Shown here: positions 20,446-28,782 of the stretch, piece after piece
Layout: each line of letters begins with the position of its first letter
Position numbering within the stretch: position 1 is the first letter of the stretch
DNA from: Croceicoccus bisphenolivorans
Lineage (GTDB): Bacteria > Pseudomonadota > Alphaproteobacteria > Sphingomonadales > Sphingomonadaceae
NCBI RefSeq assembly: GCF_001634625.1
Contig: NZ_LRSE01000014.1
Coordinates: 20,964 to 84,963 of the forward strand
Reading direction: 5' to 3'
Length of the DNA stretch: 64,000 nt
Translations under genes and position numbers: made by a program
The notes under the pieces: generated by a model
Told to the model about the DNA's origin: nothing
What the model saw: the letters and a program-made list of their open reading frames with translations, nothing else
Database searches by the model: none

Positions 20446-20535
20446 AGGTGACAAAGGTGACACCCTGTCACCCGGCACGAAACCTGTGAAAGGCGCAGAA
20501 ACGCTGGGCTGGCCGCACCCGCATGGCAGGTGACA
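20446..20535. repeat. Three AGGTGACA direct repeats, one forming an inverted repeat
   Basis: AGGTGACA occurs at 20446-20453, 20455-20462 and 20528-20535. The second copy forms GGTGACA-CCC-TGTCACC (20456-20472), a perfect 7-bp inverted repeat. No adjacent gene clearly uses it, so its role is unknown. Confidence 0.5.
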
Positions 20536-20561
20536 GGTTGCGAGGGGTTCGACGATGACAA

Positions 20562-20589
20562 AGAGCGGCGTGCAGGATGACGCCGCTCT
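20562..20589 (-). terminator. Possible terminator of the minus-strand gene ending at 20701
   Basis: A 9-bp stem AGAGCGGCG/CGCCGCTCT (20562-20570 with 20581-20589) is followed on the minus strand by only a short T run, so termination is uncertain. Confidence 0.4.
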
Positions 20590-20700
20590 ATCGTGTAGGA
20601 CAGTGAAATCGGCCGATGCCGCCCCGCACCGAGTTATGCGATTTGGCGGCAGCGAGCCTGTTCGCAGGCCGTGATCACATCCGGTCAGTTTTTCAGCGCG

Positions 20701-20931
20701 TCAGTTCGCGGCGTGGGCCGGTTCGTCGGTGGCGGTCGGCTCGGCCACGATTTCGCGGGCGTTCTCCCGCTTCAGCTTTTCCGCAGTCACGCGCTTTGCC
20801 TGATCGGCAAGGCCGCGCCATGTCTTTTCGGCCCGCAGATTGCGCTCTCGCACGTTCTGGAGTGTTGCCTGCTTGGCTTCGATCGCAGCCTCCCGGGCGC
20901 GGGCATCGTAAAACTCGAAGGTCTGGCTCAT
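20701..20931 (-). CDS. Hypothetical charged alpha-helical small protein
   Basis: This 76-residue protein is rich in Ala, Glu, Arg and Lys and is predicted by eye to be almost wholly helical after MSQTFEFYDARAREAA; I do not recognise its family. GGGAG precedes the ATG at 20931, which supports real translation, and the codon use matches its neighbours. It lies 67 nt downstream of the cold-shock gene on the same strand, but a strong 13-bp hairpin separates them, so it may be read separately. Confidence 0.6.
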   Translation of the reverse strand: MSQTFEFYDARAREAAIEAKQATLQNVRERNLRAEKTWRGLADQAKRVTAEKLKRENAREIVAEPTATDEPAHAAN

Positions 20932-20955
20932 CGGCTGCTCCCGTTGTGGCAAAGG

Positions 20956-20990
20956 CTATCCCGCGCGGCGAAATTTCCCGCGCGGGATAG
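20956..20990 (-). terminator. Hairpin terminator downstream of the cold-shock gene
   Basis: A perfect 13-bp stem CTATCCCGCGCGG/CCGCGCGGGATAG (20956-20968 with 20978-20990) has a 9-nt loop. The following T run on the minus strand is short. Confidence 0.7.
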
Positions 20991-20998
20991 AACCGTTG

Positions 20999-21211
20999 TC
21001 AGTCGGCAGCCGACAGGTTGACCGCACTGGCCTTGCCGTTGCGGCCCTGTTCGACTTCGTAGTTCAGACGCTGATCCTTATCGAGCGACTGCATGCCGGC
21101 GGCTTGCACGGCGGTGATGTGGACGAAGCTGTCGTCCGAACCGTCGTCGGGCTGGATGAAGCCGTAGCCCTTGTCGGCGTTGAAGAACTTTACGGTGCCT
21201 GTCTTGGCCAT
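20999..21211 (-). CDS. Cold-shock domain protein (CspA family)
   Basis: This 70-residue single cold-shock domain protein binds single-stranded RNA/DNA as an RNA chaperone. RNP1 (KGYGFIQP) and RNP2 (DSFVHI) are intact, and the length is normal. The Shine-Dalgarno AGGA lies inside the 3' arm of a small hairpin at 21217-21231, which could control translation. Whether this copy is cold-induced or constitutive cannot be told from the sequence. Confidence 0.95.
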   Translation of the reverse strand: MAKTGTVKFFNADKGYGFIQPDDGSDDSFVHITAVQAAGMQSLDKDQRLNYEVEQGRNGKASAVNLSAAD

Positions 21212-21216
21212 GTCGT

Positions 21217-21231
21217 GTTCCTTTCAGGAAC
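21217..21231 (-). promoter_or_regulatory. Hairpin overlapping the ribosome binding site of the cold-shock gene
   Basis: The mRNA reads GUUCCUGAAAGGAAC immediately before ACGACAUG. Five or six base pairs (GUUCC/GGAAC) would bury the AGGA ribosome binding site. Confidence 0.5.
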
Positions 21232-21450
21232 GATTGGTTGCCGCGCCACGACACGTGGAGCGGTTGTGCGTATGGTCGTCCGATGAAAGGAAGTCGCCGT
21301 CTGGTTAACGCCGGGGCTGCTGGGCAGCAAGCGGCGGTCAAAAGCCGAAGTCCGTCGCATATTTCGACGTCAGCGAAAGCCGTGTAGCACGGAAAGGCCG
21401 GATCCCCTAACCCTGATTGGGATAGGGCGGGCGGCGACCGAATTTCCCCC

Positions 21451-22698
21451 TCAATCCACGAACAACAACGCGGGCGTTTCGATCAGTCGCTTCAGCGCCT
21501 GCATGAACTGCGCTGCTTCGTAACCGTCGACGATGCGGTGGTCGAAACTGGAGGAGACGGGCATGAACTTGCGCGTCACGATCTCGCCGTTCCGCCGTTC
21601 CAGCCGTTCGATGATCTTGTTCGGGCCGACGATGGCGGTTTCGGGCCGGTTTATGATCGGCGTCGTCGCAATGCCGCCGATGGGCCCAAGCGAGGTGATG
21701 GTTATGGTCGATCCGGTCAGCTCCTCGCGGCTTGCGCGGCCTTCTTTCGCGGCTTCGGACAGGCGCGCGATTTCGGATGCGATGGCCCACGGGTCCATCT
21801 GTTCGGCATGGCGCACCACCGGCACCATCAGGCCGGCCGGCGTCGCGGCGGCGATGCCGACGTGGACGGCGGCGTGCTGGCGCAAGATGCCCGCATCATC
21901 ATCGTAATGCGCGTTGAGGTGCGGGAATTCGGGCAGCACTTTCACCATTGCGCGGACGAGGAAGGGCAGGAACGTCAGCTTGGGCTGGCCATCCTTGCGC
22001 CCTGCATTCATCGCGGCGCGGGTTTCCTCCAGCGCCGTGACGTCGAATTCCTCGACATAAGTGATGTGCGGAATGCGGCGCCAGGTTTCCTCCATGCGCT
22101 CGGCAATCTTGCGGCGCAGGCCGATGATCTTGATCTCCTCCACGCCCGATCGCGCCTCGTAACGCGGGTCGCCGCCGCCGAGGTAGTGTTCGATATCTTC
22201 CGGCGTGACGCGGCCGTGGCGGCCCGATCCGGGCACTTTGGCCAGATCGATACCCAGCTTCGCCGCCTTGCGCCGCGTGGCAGGGGCGGCAAGCGCGAAG
22301 GAGGGCTCGGCGCTATCGGTCGGCGCGGGGGCAGGGCGTTTCGGGGCGGGTGCGGGGGCACGCTCCGCAACAGGGGCAGGAGGGGGCGTCGGCCCTTCCG
22401 GTGCCTCGTTCGGTGCGGTTGGCGGTGCGGGAACATCGTCCTCGGCGTTGCCCGATCCTTCCACTTCCAGTTCGACCAGCACCGAGCCGACGGCCTTCAT
22501 CTCACCGACTTCTCCGTGGATCGCGCGCACGGTGCCGCCGACGGGGCTGGTCATGTCGACCGTCGCCTTGTCGGTCATCACGTCGCAGAGCGGATCGTCT
22601 TCTTCGATTACATCGCCCGGCTTCACGTGCCACGCGGTAACTTCGGCCTCGGCCACGCCTTCGCCGATGTCGGGCAGGCGGAACTTGTAAGTGCCCAT
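21451..22698 (-). CDS. bkdB: Branched-chain 2-oxoacid dehydrogenase E2, dihydrolipoyl acyltransferase
   Basis: E2 is the core of the complex that oxidises 2-oxoacids from Val, Leu and Ile to acyl-CoA. The N-terminal lipoyl domain has the lipoylation lysine in MTDKATVDM (Lys44). A Pro/Ala-rich linker (about residues 85-140) leads to the E3/E1-binding domain (RKAAKLGIDLAKVPGSGRHGRV) and the catalytic domain ending in FDHRIVDGYEAAQF. At 415 residues it has a single lipoyl domain. Its ATG overlaps the bkdA2 stop by one base. No E3 gene follows, so the complex must use a dihydrolipoamide dehydrogenase encoded elsewhere. Confidence 0.92.
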   Translation of the reverse strand: MGTYKFRLPDIGEGVAEAEVTAWHVKPGDVIEEDDPLCDVMTDKATVDMTSPVGGTVRAIHGEVGEMKAVGSVLVELEVEGSGNAEDDVPAPPTAPNEAPEGPTPPPAPVAERAPAPAPKRPAPAPTDSAEPSFALAAPATRRKAAKLGIDLAKVPGSGRHGRVTPEDIEHYLGGGDPRYEARSGVEEIKIIGLRRKIAERMEETWRRIPHITYVEEFDVTALEETRAAMNAGRKDGQPKLTFLPFLVRAMVKVLPEFPHLNAHYDDDAGILRQHAAVHVGIAAATPAGLMVPVVRHAEQMDPWAIASEIARLSEAAKEGRASREELTGSTITITSLGPIGGIATTPIINRPETAIVGPNKIIERLERRNGEIVTRKFMPVSSSFDHRIVDGYEAAQFMQALKRLIETPALLFVD

Positions 22699-23729
22699 CA
22701 GCGATACTCCACGGCGGTCAGAAGCGCTTCGGCAAGCCGGATCGGCCCGGGGAAGTAATCCCATTCGAAGGCGTGGGGGTAGGGCATGTCGTAACCGGCA
22801 ACCCGCTCGATCGGGGCGCGCAGATGGTCGAAACAGCGTTCCTGCACCAATGCGGAAAGCTCTCCGCCAAAACCGCCGAAGCGCGTTGCCTCGTGCAGGA
22901 TCACGCATCGTCCGGTCTTGCGAACGGAGGCGGTGATCGCATCGATGTCGAGCGGGACGATGGAGCGCAGGTCAATGAGTTCGGCATCGACACCCGATTC
23001 CTCGATCCCCGCCAGCGCGACATGGACCATCGTGCCATAGGCCAGGACCGTGACTTCGCTGCCTTCACGGGTAAGCGCGGCGCGGCCCAGCGGCACTTCG
23101 TAATGGCCCAGCGGTACCTCTGCGGTGGCAAGGCCGGACTTGTCCCACGTCTTCAGTTCCTCGTCCGGCCTGCCGTAGAACGGGCCGTTGTAGAGCCGCT
23201 TGGGCTCCAGGAAGATGACCGGATCGTCGCATTCGATGCTGGCGATCAGCAGCCCCTTGGCGTCGTAGGGGTTCGACGGGATCACCGTCTTCAGGCCGGT
23301 GACATGCGCGAACAATGCCTCCGGGCTCTGGCTGTGCGTCTGTCCGCCGAAGATGCCGCCGCCATAGGGGGTGCGGACCGTCACCGGCGCGCAGAACTCC
23401 CCGTTGGAGCGGTAGCGCAGGCGTGCAGCCTCGCTCACCAACTGGTCGTAGGCAGGCAGGATGTAATCGGCGAACTGGATTTCCGGCACGGGGCGCAGGC
23501 CATAAGCGCCCATGCCGATGGCAGCACCGATGATGCCGCCCTCGGTCAGCGGGGCATCGAAACAGCGGGTGAGGCCGTGCTTCTTCTGCAGCCCCTCGGT
23601 AACGCGGAAGACGCCGCCGAAATAGCCCACGTCCTCTCCGAAGACGAGAACGTCCGGATCGCGCTCCATCGTCACGTCCAGCGCGGAATTCAGCGCCTGG
23701 ATCATGTTCATGCGTTTCGTCTCGCTCAT
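22698..23729 (-). CDS. bkdA2: Branched-chain 2-oxoacid dehydrogenase E1, beta subunit
   Basis: This transketolase-type pyrimidine-binding subunit pairs with the E1 alpha protein to decarboxylate 2-oxoacids. The sequence contains VLVFGEDVGYFGGVFRVTEG, FDAPLTEGGIIGAAIGM and PVTVRTPYGGGIFGG, typical of BKD rather than pyruvate E1 beta. Its length of 343 residues is normal. It overlaps bkdA1 by 4 nt and bkdB by 1 nt. Confidence 0.93.
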   Translation of the reverse strand: MSETKRMNMIQALNSALDVTMERDPDVLVFGEDVGYFGGVFRVTEGLQKKHGLTRCFDAPLTEGGIIGAAIGMGAYGLRPVPEIQFADYILPAYDQLVSEAARLRYRSNGEFCAPVTVRTPYGGGIFGGQTHSQSPEALFAHVTGLKTVIPSNPYDAKGLLIASIECDDPVIFLEPKRLYNGPFYGRPDEELKTWDKSGLATAEVPLGHYEVPLGRAALTREGSEVTVLAYGTMVHVALAGIEESGVDAELIDLRSIVPLDIDAITASVRKTGRCVILHEATRFGGFGGELSALVQERCFDHLRAPIERVAGYDMPYPHAFEWDYFPGPIRLAEALLTAVEYR

Positions 23730-24997
23730 GCGCCCTCTCCCTCACGACGGGCGCGGCGGGCCTTCAACTCGCGCAATTGCTCTTTCAGACGCCAGTCCTT
23801 TTCGGCGAAGACATCCTCGAACATCTCCTCGATCGGCGGCTTCGACTGGCCGAGCGTGCCGATGGCCTCTGCCTCCTTCACCGCGACCTTCACCTTGTCC
23901 TTCAGCTCGGCCTCAAGCGCGGCATGTTTTTCCTCATCCCATGCGCCCAGCGCGATGAGGTGGTCCTTCAGCCGCTCCACGGGATCGCCCAGCGGCCAGT
24001 GCGCGGCCTCGTCTTTGGGGCGATAGGCGCTGGGATCGTCGGAGGTGGAATGCCCCTCTGCGCGGTAGGTATAGAATTCGATCAACGTCGGGCCGTTGTT
24101 GGTCCGCGCGCGTTCGGCGGCCCACTGCGTCGCGCCCCACACGGCGAGGAAGTCGTTGCCGTCGACCTTGATGCCCGGAAATCCGTAAGCCAGCGCCTTG
24201 GCCGCGAAAGGCAGGCGTTCGGGCGCGGCGAACCCTGCGAAACTGGAAATCGCATACTGGTTGTTCGTCACGCACAGTATCGTCGGCGCGCGATAGGCGG
24301 CGGCAAAGGTCATCGCCTCGTGGAAGTCGCCCTCTGCCGTCGTGCCGTCACCGACATAGGCGAGGGAGATCTTCGTATCGTTCTTGTAGGCCGATGCCAT
24401 CGCCCAGCCCACGGCATGGACGAACCGGACGCCCAGATTGCCGGAGATCGAGTAGAAATCGTAGTCGCGCGCCGACAGCAGGATCGGCAACTGCTTGCCC
24501 GCCAGCGGGTCTTCGGCGTTGGAGAAGATCTGGTTGCACAGCGTGGTCAGCGGGTAGTTGCGCGCATGCAGCCATGCCATCGCGCGATACGTGGGGAAGA
24601 ACATGTCCCCCTTGTCCAGCGCCATCGACTGCGCGGCGGCAATTGCCTCCTCTCCGGTGGATTTCATGTAGAAGCTGGTCTTGCCCTGCCGGTGGGCGCG
24701 GAACAGGCGGTCGTCGAAAGTGCGCGTCAACATCATCGCGCGCAGGCCCTTTATCAGCGTTTCGGGCGCCAGCTTCGGGTCCCACTCTCCGACAGCCTGA
24801 TTGTCGTCATCGAGCACGCGGATCAGCTTGTAGGGAAGGTCGCGCACTTCGCTTTCGTGCACCGCGATATCGGGCCGCGACACCGCACCTGCCTCGCCGC
24901 GATTTACGTGGGCAAAGGTCACTTCCTCGCCGGGGCGCGACGGGGGTTCGGGTATATGCAGCTGCAGTCTGGGCAGGTTCGACTTTGTCACGGGCAC
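23726..24997 (-). CDS. bkdA1: Branched-chain 2-oxoacid dehydrogenase E1, alpha subunit
   Basis: The thiamine diphosphate motif GDGTTAEGDFHEAMTFAA through CVTNNQYAISS is intact, and YRAEGHSTSDDPSAYRPKDE is the phosphorylation-loop-like BKD signature. It has 423 residues with an N-terminal extension of about 70 residues, as is usual for proteobacterial BKD. It is the first gene of bkdA1-A2-B and is divergent from an Lrp/AsnC regulator, the classical BkdR arrangement. Confidence 0.93.
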   Translation of the reverse strand: MPVTKSNLPRLQLHIPEPPSRPGEEVTFAHVNRGEAGAVSRPDIAVHESEVRDLPYKLIRVLDDDNQAVGEWDPKLAPETLIKGLRAMMLTRTFDDRLFRAHRQGKTSFYMKSTGEEAIAAAQSMALDKGDMFFPTYRAMAWLHARNYPLTTLCNQIFSNAEDPLAGKQLPILLSARDYDFYSISGNLGVRFVHAVGWAMASAYKNDTKISLAYVGDGTTAEGDFHEAMTFAAAYRAPTILCVTNNQYAISSFAGFAAPERLPFAAKALAYGFPGIKVDGNDFLAVWGATQWAAERARTNNGPTLIEFYTYRAEGHSTSDDPSAYRPKDEAAHWPLGDPVERLKDHLIALGAWDEEKHAALEAELKDKVKVAVKEAEAIGTLGQSKPPIEEMFEDVFAEKDWRLKEQLRELKARRARREGEGA

Positions 24998-25085
24998 GTC
25001 CTCTTGCAGCGGGACTCGCGCCCGCTTGCCCCATTGTAACGCATCAGCCGTGGGATGTTTTCCCTTTCTTCGGCCCGTGGCACGT

Positions 25086-25130
25086 AAGTTTAGGAAAACT
25101 TTTCATTCAGGATCATAATATGCAAGAATG
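25086..25130. promoter_or_regulatory. AT-rich inverted repeats in the bkdA1 / Lrp-family intergenic region
   Basis: AAGTTT-AGGA-AAACTT (25086-25101) and CATTC-N17-GAATG (25104-25130) lie in the only AT-rich part of the 165-nt divergent promoter region. They are candidate operator half-sites for the adjacent Lrp/AsnC protein; this is inference. Confidence 0.45.
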
Positions 25131-25162
25131 ATTGCGGGATTAGATGGAATAGCGAAAAGAAT

Positions 25163-25615
25163 ATGGACGAACTCGACTGGAAGATTCTGCGCACGCTGCA
25201 GGCAGAGCCGGAACTGTCGATCAACGCACTGGCCGACAAGGTGGGCCTGTCGCACACGCCTTGCTGGCGGCGGCTGAAACGGCTGGAGGACGATGGCGTG
25301 ATCGCCGGGCGCGAGGTTGTTCTCGACCCGGCGAAAGTCGGGCTTGGGGTCGATGTCTTTGCCAACGTGCGGATCGCGCACCATGACGAGGATACGCTGG
25401 AAGCCTTTGCCGAAGCGGTCCTCAGCCATCCGCAGATCGTGGAATGCTTCCTCGTCGGCGGGGATAGCGATTACCTGATCCGGGTCGTGACCGGCAGTAT
25501 CGAGGAGTATGAGCGGTTCCTGAAGAAAGTGCTGGTGCACTTGCCGGGCGTCGCCTCGGTCAATTCCAGCTTTGCGCTGCGACGCATCAAGCTGACGAGC
25601 CGCCTGCCGATCTGA
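25163..25615 (+). CDS. bkdR: Lrp/AsnC family transcriptional regulator, likely BkdR
   Basis: This 150-residue protein has the N-terminal helix-turn-helix (DWKILRTLQAEPELSINALADKVGLSHTPCWRRLKRLE) split over residues 4-41 and the C-terminal RAM ligand-binding domain ending VNSSFALRRIKLTSRLP. It is transcribed divergently from bkdA1-A2-B, as is BkdR, which activates branched-chain dehydrogenase genes in response to branched-chain amino acids in pseudomonads. The specific ligand and target here are inferred from position. Confidence 0.83.
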   Translation: MDELDWKILRTLQAEPELSINALADKVGLSHTPCWRRLKRLEDDGVIAGREVVLDPAKVGLGVDVFANVRIAHHDEDTLEAFAEAVLSHPQIVECFLVGGDSDYLIRVVTGSIEEYERFLKKVLVHLPGVASVNSSFALRRIKLTSRLPI

Positions 25616-25628
25616 ACACGATCCGGGC

Positions 25629-26984
25629 CTAGGCGGCTTCTGTCTGTTCCGGGCGCACTTCGAAATGGGCGCCCCGCATCGTCGGGCGCAACCGCAAGTC
25701 GAGCCCGTGGCGGCGAGCGATCGCGCGGGCGAGCGCAAGGCCAAGGCCCGATCCCCCGCTGGCGCCATGGTTGCCGCTGGCCCGGCTGAACCGTTCGAAG
25801 ATCCGCTCCCGATCGTCGAACGGCACGCCCGGCCCCGTATCGGCGACGGTGATGACCGGCCCCGCCTCCAGCCCGAGGAATACCGTTCCGCCCGCGGGCG
25901 TATACTTGAACGCATTGTCGAGCAGGTTGGTGACGAGGCGGGTCAATTGCATCTGCTCGGCCGTGAACGTGATGCCGGGCGCGATCGCGACGTCGAAGTG
26001 ATGGCCGGTTTCCTCTGCGCTGCCGGCATAGAGGTCGGACAGGTTCTGGAGCATTTCCGACAGATCCATCGGCTCCAGCCCGCGCCGGTCGCCGCGGTGC
26101 GCTTCGCTGTGCGAGATGTCGAGCAGCGATTCGAGCATCGAGATGACCGAACGGATTTCGCCGCGCGCATCTGTCAGCCCTTCCGCCGCTGCATCGTCCG
26201 GCGCGGCCCTGATCGCGCGGACCAGCTTGCTGTCGAGGTGCATCAGCGGGGTGCGCATTTCGTGGGCGATCTGGTCCAGCGTGTCGCGGTGCGCATCGAC
26301 CAGCCGGTTCAGCCGTTGCAGTGCTTCGCTGGAATGGCGGGTCAGTTCGCCGATCTCGTCATCCGCGTTGCGGCCCTTGGCCAGCAGCATAAGGCGATGT
26401 TCGTCCGGATTGGCGAAGGCAGCGTTGATGCGGTTCACCCGCTTGGCAAGGCGGCCGGTGGTGATCCGGCCAGCCACGCCGACGGCGAAAACCACGAACA
26501 ACCCGCCCGCGACGAAGGCGAAACCGATCTCGTTCAGGATCATCTCGTCCAGCGTTGCTTCGCGCGCGACGAGCAGGTTGCGACCCTCGCCCAGATCGAT
26601 GCTGCGCGCGTGCGAAAAGATGCCGCCCGGCAGTTCCATTGTCTGCATCTGGCCATTTGCGGCGACGGGCCATGCACTCAGGTCGCCGGCAAGCCGCTGG
26701 CCGCTATCGTCGACCAGCATGTAATGCGGGGCATTGCCGGTGGGCGACCGGAACTTGAGCCTTTGTTCGATCCGCTCGACAAGTGCGGTCTCTCCGCCCT
26801 GGCGATAGGTTTCGAGCAGGGTCGCCATGTCGGCATTGATCGCCGCTTCCTGTGTCGTAGTGGCCAGTTGCTCGAACTTTGCACCGACCAGCGCGCCAAG
26901 GACCAGCACGACCGCGATGCAGACCGCGATCGACCATGCGATGAGCCGCGTGAAGATCGAATCCAGCAGGCGGACTTCGGTCAA
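25629..26984 (-). CDS. Sensor histidine kinase, HAMP type
   Basis: The 451-residue protein has a first membrane segment at about residues 12-35, a periplasmic sensor loop to about 150, a second segment at 152-172, a HAMP region, a dimerisation domain with phospho-acceptor His241 (QIAHEMRTPLMHL) and a C-terminal ATPase domain with TNLLDNAFKYTPAGG, VADTGPGV and GSGLGLALARAI. I start it at TTG 26984, preceded by GGGAGAGGGG. It lies 52 nt after the response-regulator gene. The stimulus is unknown. Confidence 0.88.
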   Translation of the reverse strand: MTEVRLLDSIFTRLIAWSIAVCIAVVLVLGALVGAKFEQLATTTQEAAINADMATLLETYRQGGETALVERIEQRLKFRSPTGNAPHYMLVDDSGQRLAGDLSAWPVAANGQMQTMELPGGIFSHARSIDLGEGRNLLVAREATLDEMILNEIGFAFVAGGLFVVFAVGVAGRITTGRLAKRVNRINAAFANPDEHRLMLLAKGRNADDEIGELTRHSSEALQRLNRLVDAHRDTLDQIAHEMRTPLMHLDSKLVRAIRAAPDDAAAEGLTDARGEIRSVISMLESLLDISHSEAHRGDRRGLEPMDLSEMLQNLSDLYAGSAEETGHHFDVAIAPGITFTAEQMQLTRLVTNLLDNAFKYTPAGGTVFLGLEAGPVITVADTGPGVPFDDRERIFERFSRASGNHGASGGSGLGLALARAIARRHGLDLRLRPTMRGAHFEVRPEQTEAA

Positions 26985-27036
26985 ATCCCCTCTCCCCCAA
27001 GGCGAAGCGTGTCAGCCATGATGGCCGACGACACGC

Positions 27037-27729
27037 TCACTTCCCGTCGAGCAGGCGATAACCGGTACCCCAGATCGTTTCCAGTGCCGGAGAGTTGAAA
27101 CCTTCCTCCAGCTTGCGGCGCAGGCGTCCGATGTTGACGTCGACGACATTGGTCTGCGGGTCGAAGCTCATCTTCCAGACATCGCGCAGCAGCATTTCGC
27201 GCGTCACGACCTCTCCCGCATTCTCGATGAGATAGCGGAACAGCTCGAACTCCTTGGGGCTGAGCGCAAGGTGCTTGTTCCCGCGAAAGGCGGTGCGCGC
27301 CTTTACGTGGCATTCGAACGCGCCGTGAATGATGACGGCATCGTGCGAATGGCCCGATGCGCGGCGGTGCAGCGCGCGCAGGCGGGCAAGCAGTTCCGTC
27401 GCTTCGAACGGCTTGGCCAGATAATCGTCGGCCCCAGCGTCCAGCCCTTCGGCACGGTCGATCGTGCGGCCCAGCGCCGAAAGCATCAGCACCGGCGTGC
27501 CGATCCCGCTTTGCCGCATCCGCTTGATCAGGGTCAGCCCGTCGATATCGGGCAGCATCCTGTCGAGGATGATGACGTCGAACTTCCCCATGCCGGCGCG
27601 GCGAAGCCCGTCAGCGCCGTTTGCCTCCCACGACACGCGGTCGCCCGTTGCGCGAACGAGTTGCTGAAGGTCGGACGCGATGCGGGCGTCATCCTCGATA
27701 TGCAGAATGTCGAGGCCGGTCGTGGCCAT
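27037..27729 (-). CDS. OmpR/PhoB family response regulator
   Basis: The receiver domain has acidic residues EDD at 12-14, phospho-acceptor Asp56 (DVIILDRMLPD) and the conserved Lys in DDYLAKPF. The winged-helix DNA-binding domain runs through LSPKEFELFRYLIENAGEVV to WGTGYRLL. The start at 27729 follows GGGGAAGCG; an in-frame ATG at 27744 would add five residues. With the downstream kinase it forms a two-component system of unknown target. Confidence 0.9.
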   Translation of the reverse strand: MATTGLDILHIEDDARIASDLQQLVRATGDRVSWEANGADGLRRAGMGKFDVIILDRMLPDIDGLTLIKRMRQSGIGTPVLMLSALGRTIDRAEGLDAGADDYLAKPFEATELLARLRALHRRASGHSHDAVIIHGAFECHVKARTAFRGNKHLALSPKEFELFRYLIENAGEVVTREMLLRDVWKMSFDPQTNVVDVNIGRLRRKLEEGFNSPALETIWGTGYRLLDGK

Positions 27730-27854
27730 CGCGCTTCCCCCCATTTTGCCCCGTCGTTGCGCACAAAGCGAAAGGCGCAGGCCGACAATCGTACATTACC
27801 TCTCGATATCTGCCACCATATTGAAAGATATCGTCATCAGCATGAAATTTCCTG

Positions 27855-28754
27855 TCATTCCGATACGGCGTTTGCGGCAAGCCAGCGGGCGGCAACCGCG
27901 TCCAGACGGGCCAGAACCGCCGGATCGCGCGCATTCGGCGCGGTGATCATCGCATGATCGAGCACGCTGTCGATGGGCGAAGGGGTGCGGCTTTCCGGCA
28001 GGGCTTCGGCGAAACGGACAACGGTTTCGCGCGCGATTTTCGAATTGGCCTTCATCTGGGCCAGCACGTCGGTGACTTCCACCGCGCTTTCGTCTTCCCG
28101 CCAGCAATCGTAATCGGTCGCCATGCAGACAAGGGCGTAGGGCAGCTCCGCCTCCCGCGCGAGCTTTGCTTCCGGCATGGCGGTCATGCCGATGACGTCG
28201 GCGCCCCACTGGCGATAGAGGTGGCTTTCCGCGCGGGTGGAAAACTGCGGCCCTTCCATCGCGAGGTATGTGCCGCCCTTGGCGACGCGCCCGCCCGCGG
28301 CTTCCACGGCGGCGGCGGCATGGGCCGACAGGCGTTCGCATACCGGATCGGCCATCGAGACATGGGCCACCATGCCGGTGCCGAAAAAGCTGGCGGGACG
28401 ACCCTGCGTCCGGTCGATGAACTGGTCGACCACGACGAAGCGGCCCGGCTCGATCTCCTCGCGCAGGGAACCGACCGCGCTGATCGCCAGAATGTCGGTG
28501 CAGCCGGCGCGTTTCAGCGCATCGATATTGGCGCGTGCGTTGAGGTCCGACGGGGCGACGCGGTGCCCCCTGCCGTGGCGTGGCAGGAAGCGGAACTGCA
28601 CATTGCCGATCCTGCCGAACAGGATTTCGTCCGATGGCTGCCCGAATGGCGAGTTTACGCCGATCCACTGGCGATCCTCTATCGCGTCGATCTCGTAGAG
28701 ACCCGAACCGCCGATGACGCCGATGACCCAGTTTTCCTTCATGCGACGGTTCAT
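27855..28754 (-). CDS. mtnP: S-methyl-5'-thioadenosine phosphorylase
   Basis: MtnP cleaves methylthioadenosine to adenine and methylthioribose-1-phosphate in methionine salvage. The phosphate-binding GVIGGSGLYEID, the phosphate loop PRHGRGHRVAPSDLNARANI and the purine-site MEGPQFSTRAES are present in 299 residues. Two in-frame ATGs (28754 and 28742) are possible and neither has a strong ribosome binding site; coupling to the ClC gene 28 nt upstream may compensate. Confidence 0.92.
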   Translation of the reverse strand: MNRRMKENWVIGVIGGSGLYEIDAIEDRQWIGVNSPFGQPSDEILFGRIGNVQFRFLPRHGRGHRVAPSDLNARANIDALKRAGCTDILAISAVGSLREEIEPGRFVVVDQFIDRTQGRPASFFGTGMVAHVSMADPVCERLSAHAAAAVEAAGGRVAKGGTYLAMEGPQFSTRAESHLYRQWGADVIGMTAMPEAKLAREAELPYALVCMATDYDCWREDESAVEVTDVLAQMKANSKIARETVVRFAEALPESRTPSPIDSVLDHAMITAPNARDPAVLARLDAVAARWLAANAVSE

Positions 28755-28782
28755 AGGCGAGCCGCGCGCGGCGATAAAGCCG

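Larger units (their letters stand above)
20344..20700. other. Gene-free interval with terminator hairpins and repeated AGGTGACA
   Basis: I see no credible gene in these 357 bases. They hold the entericidin-like gene's terminator, three AGGTGACA repeats, one within an inverted repeat, and a second hairpin near 20562-20589 that could end the minus-strand gene at 20701. These elements are listed separately. Confidence 0.6.

Noticed and set aside
21405..21427. Hairpin CCCTAACCC-TGATT-GGGATAGGG between the cold-shock and bkdB genes
   Set aside because: It has a central mismatch and no T run on either strand, so I cannot assign it as a terminator.
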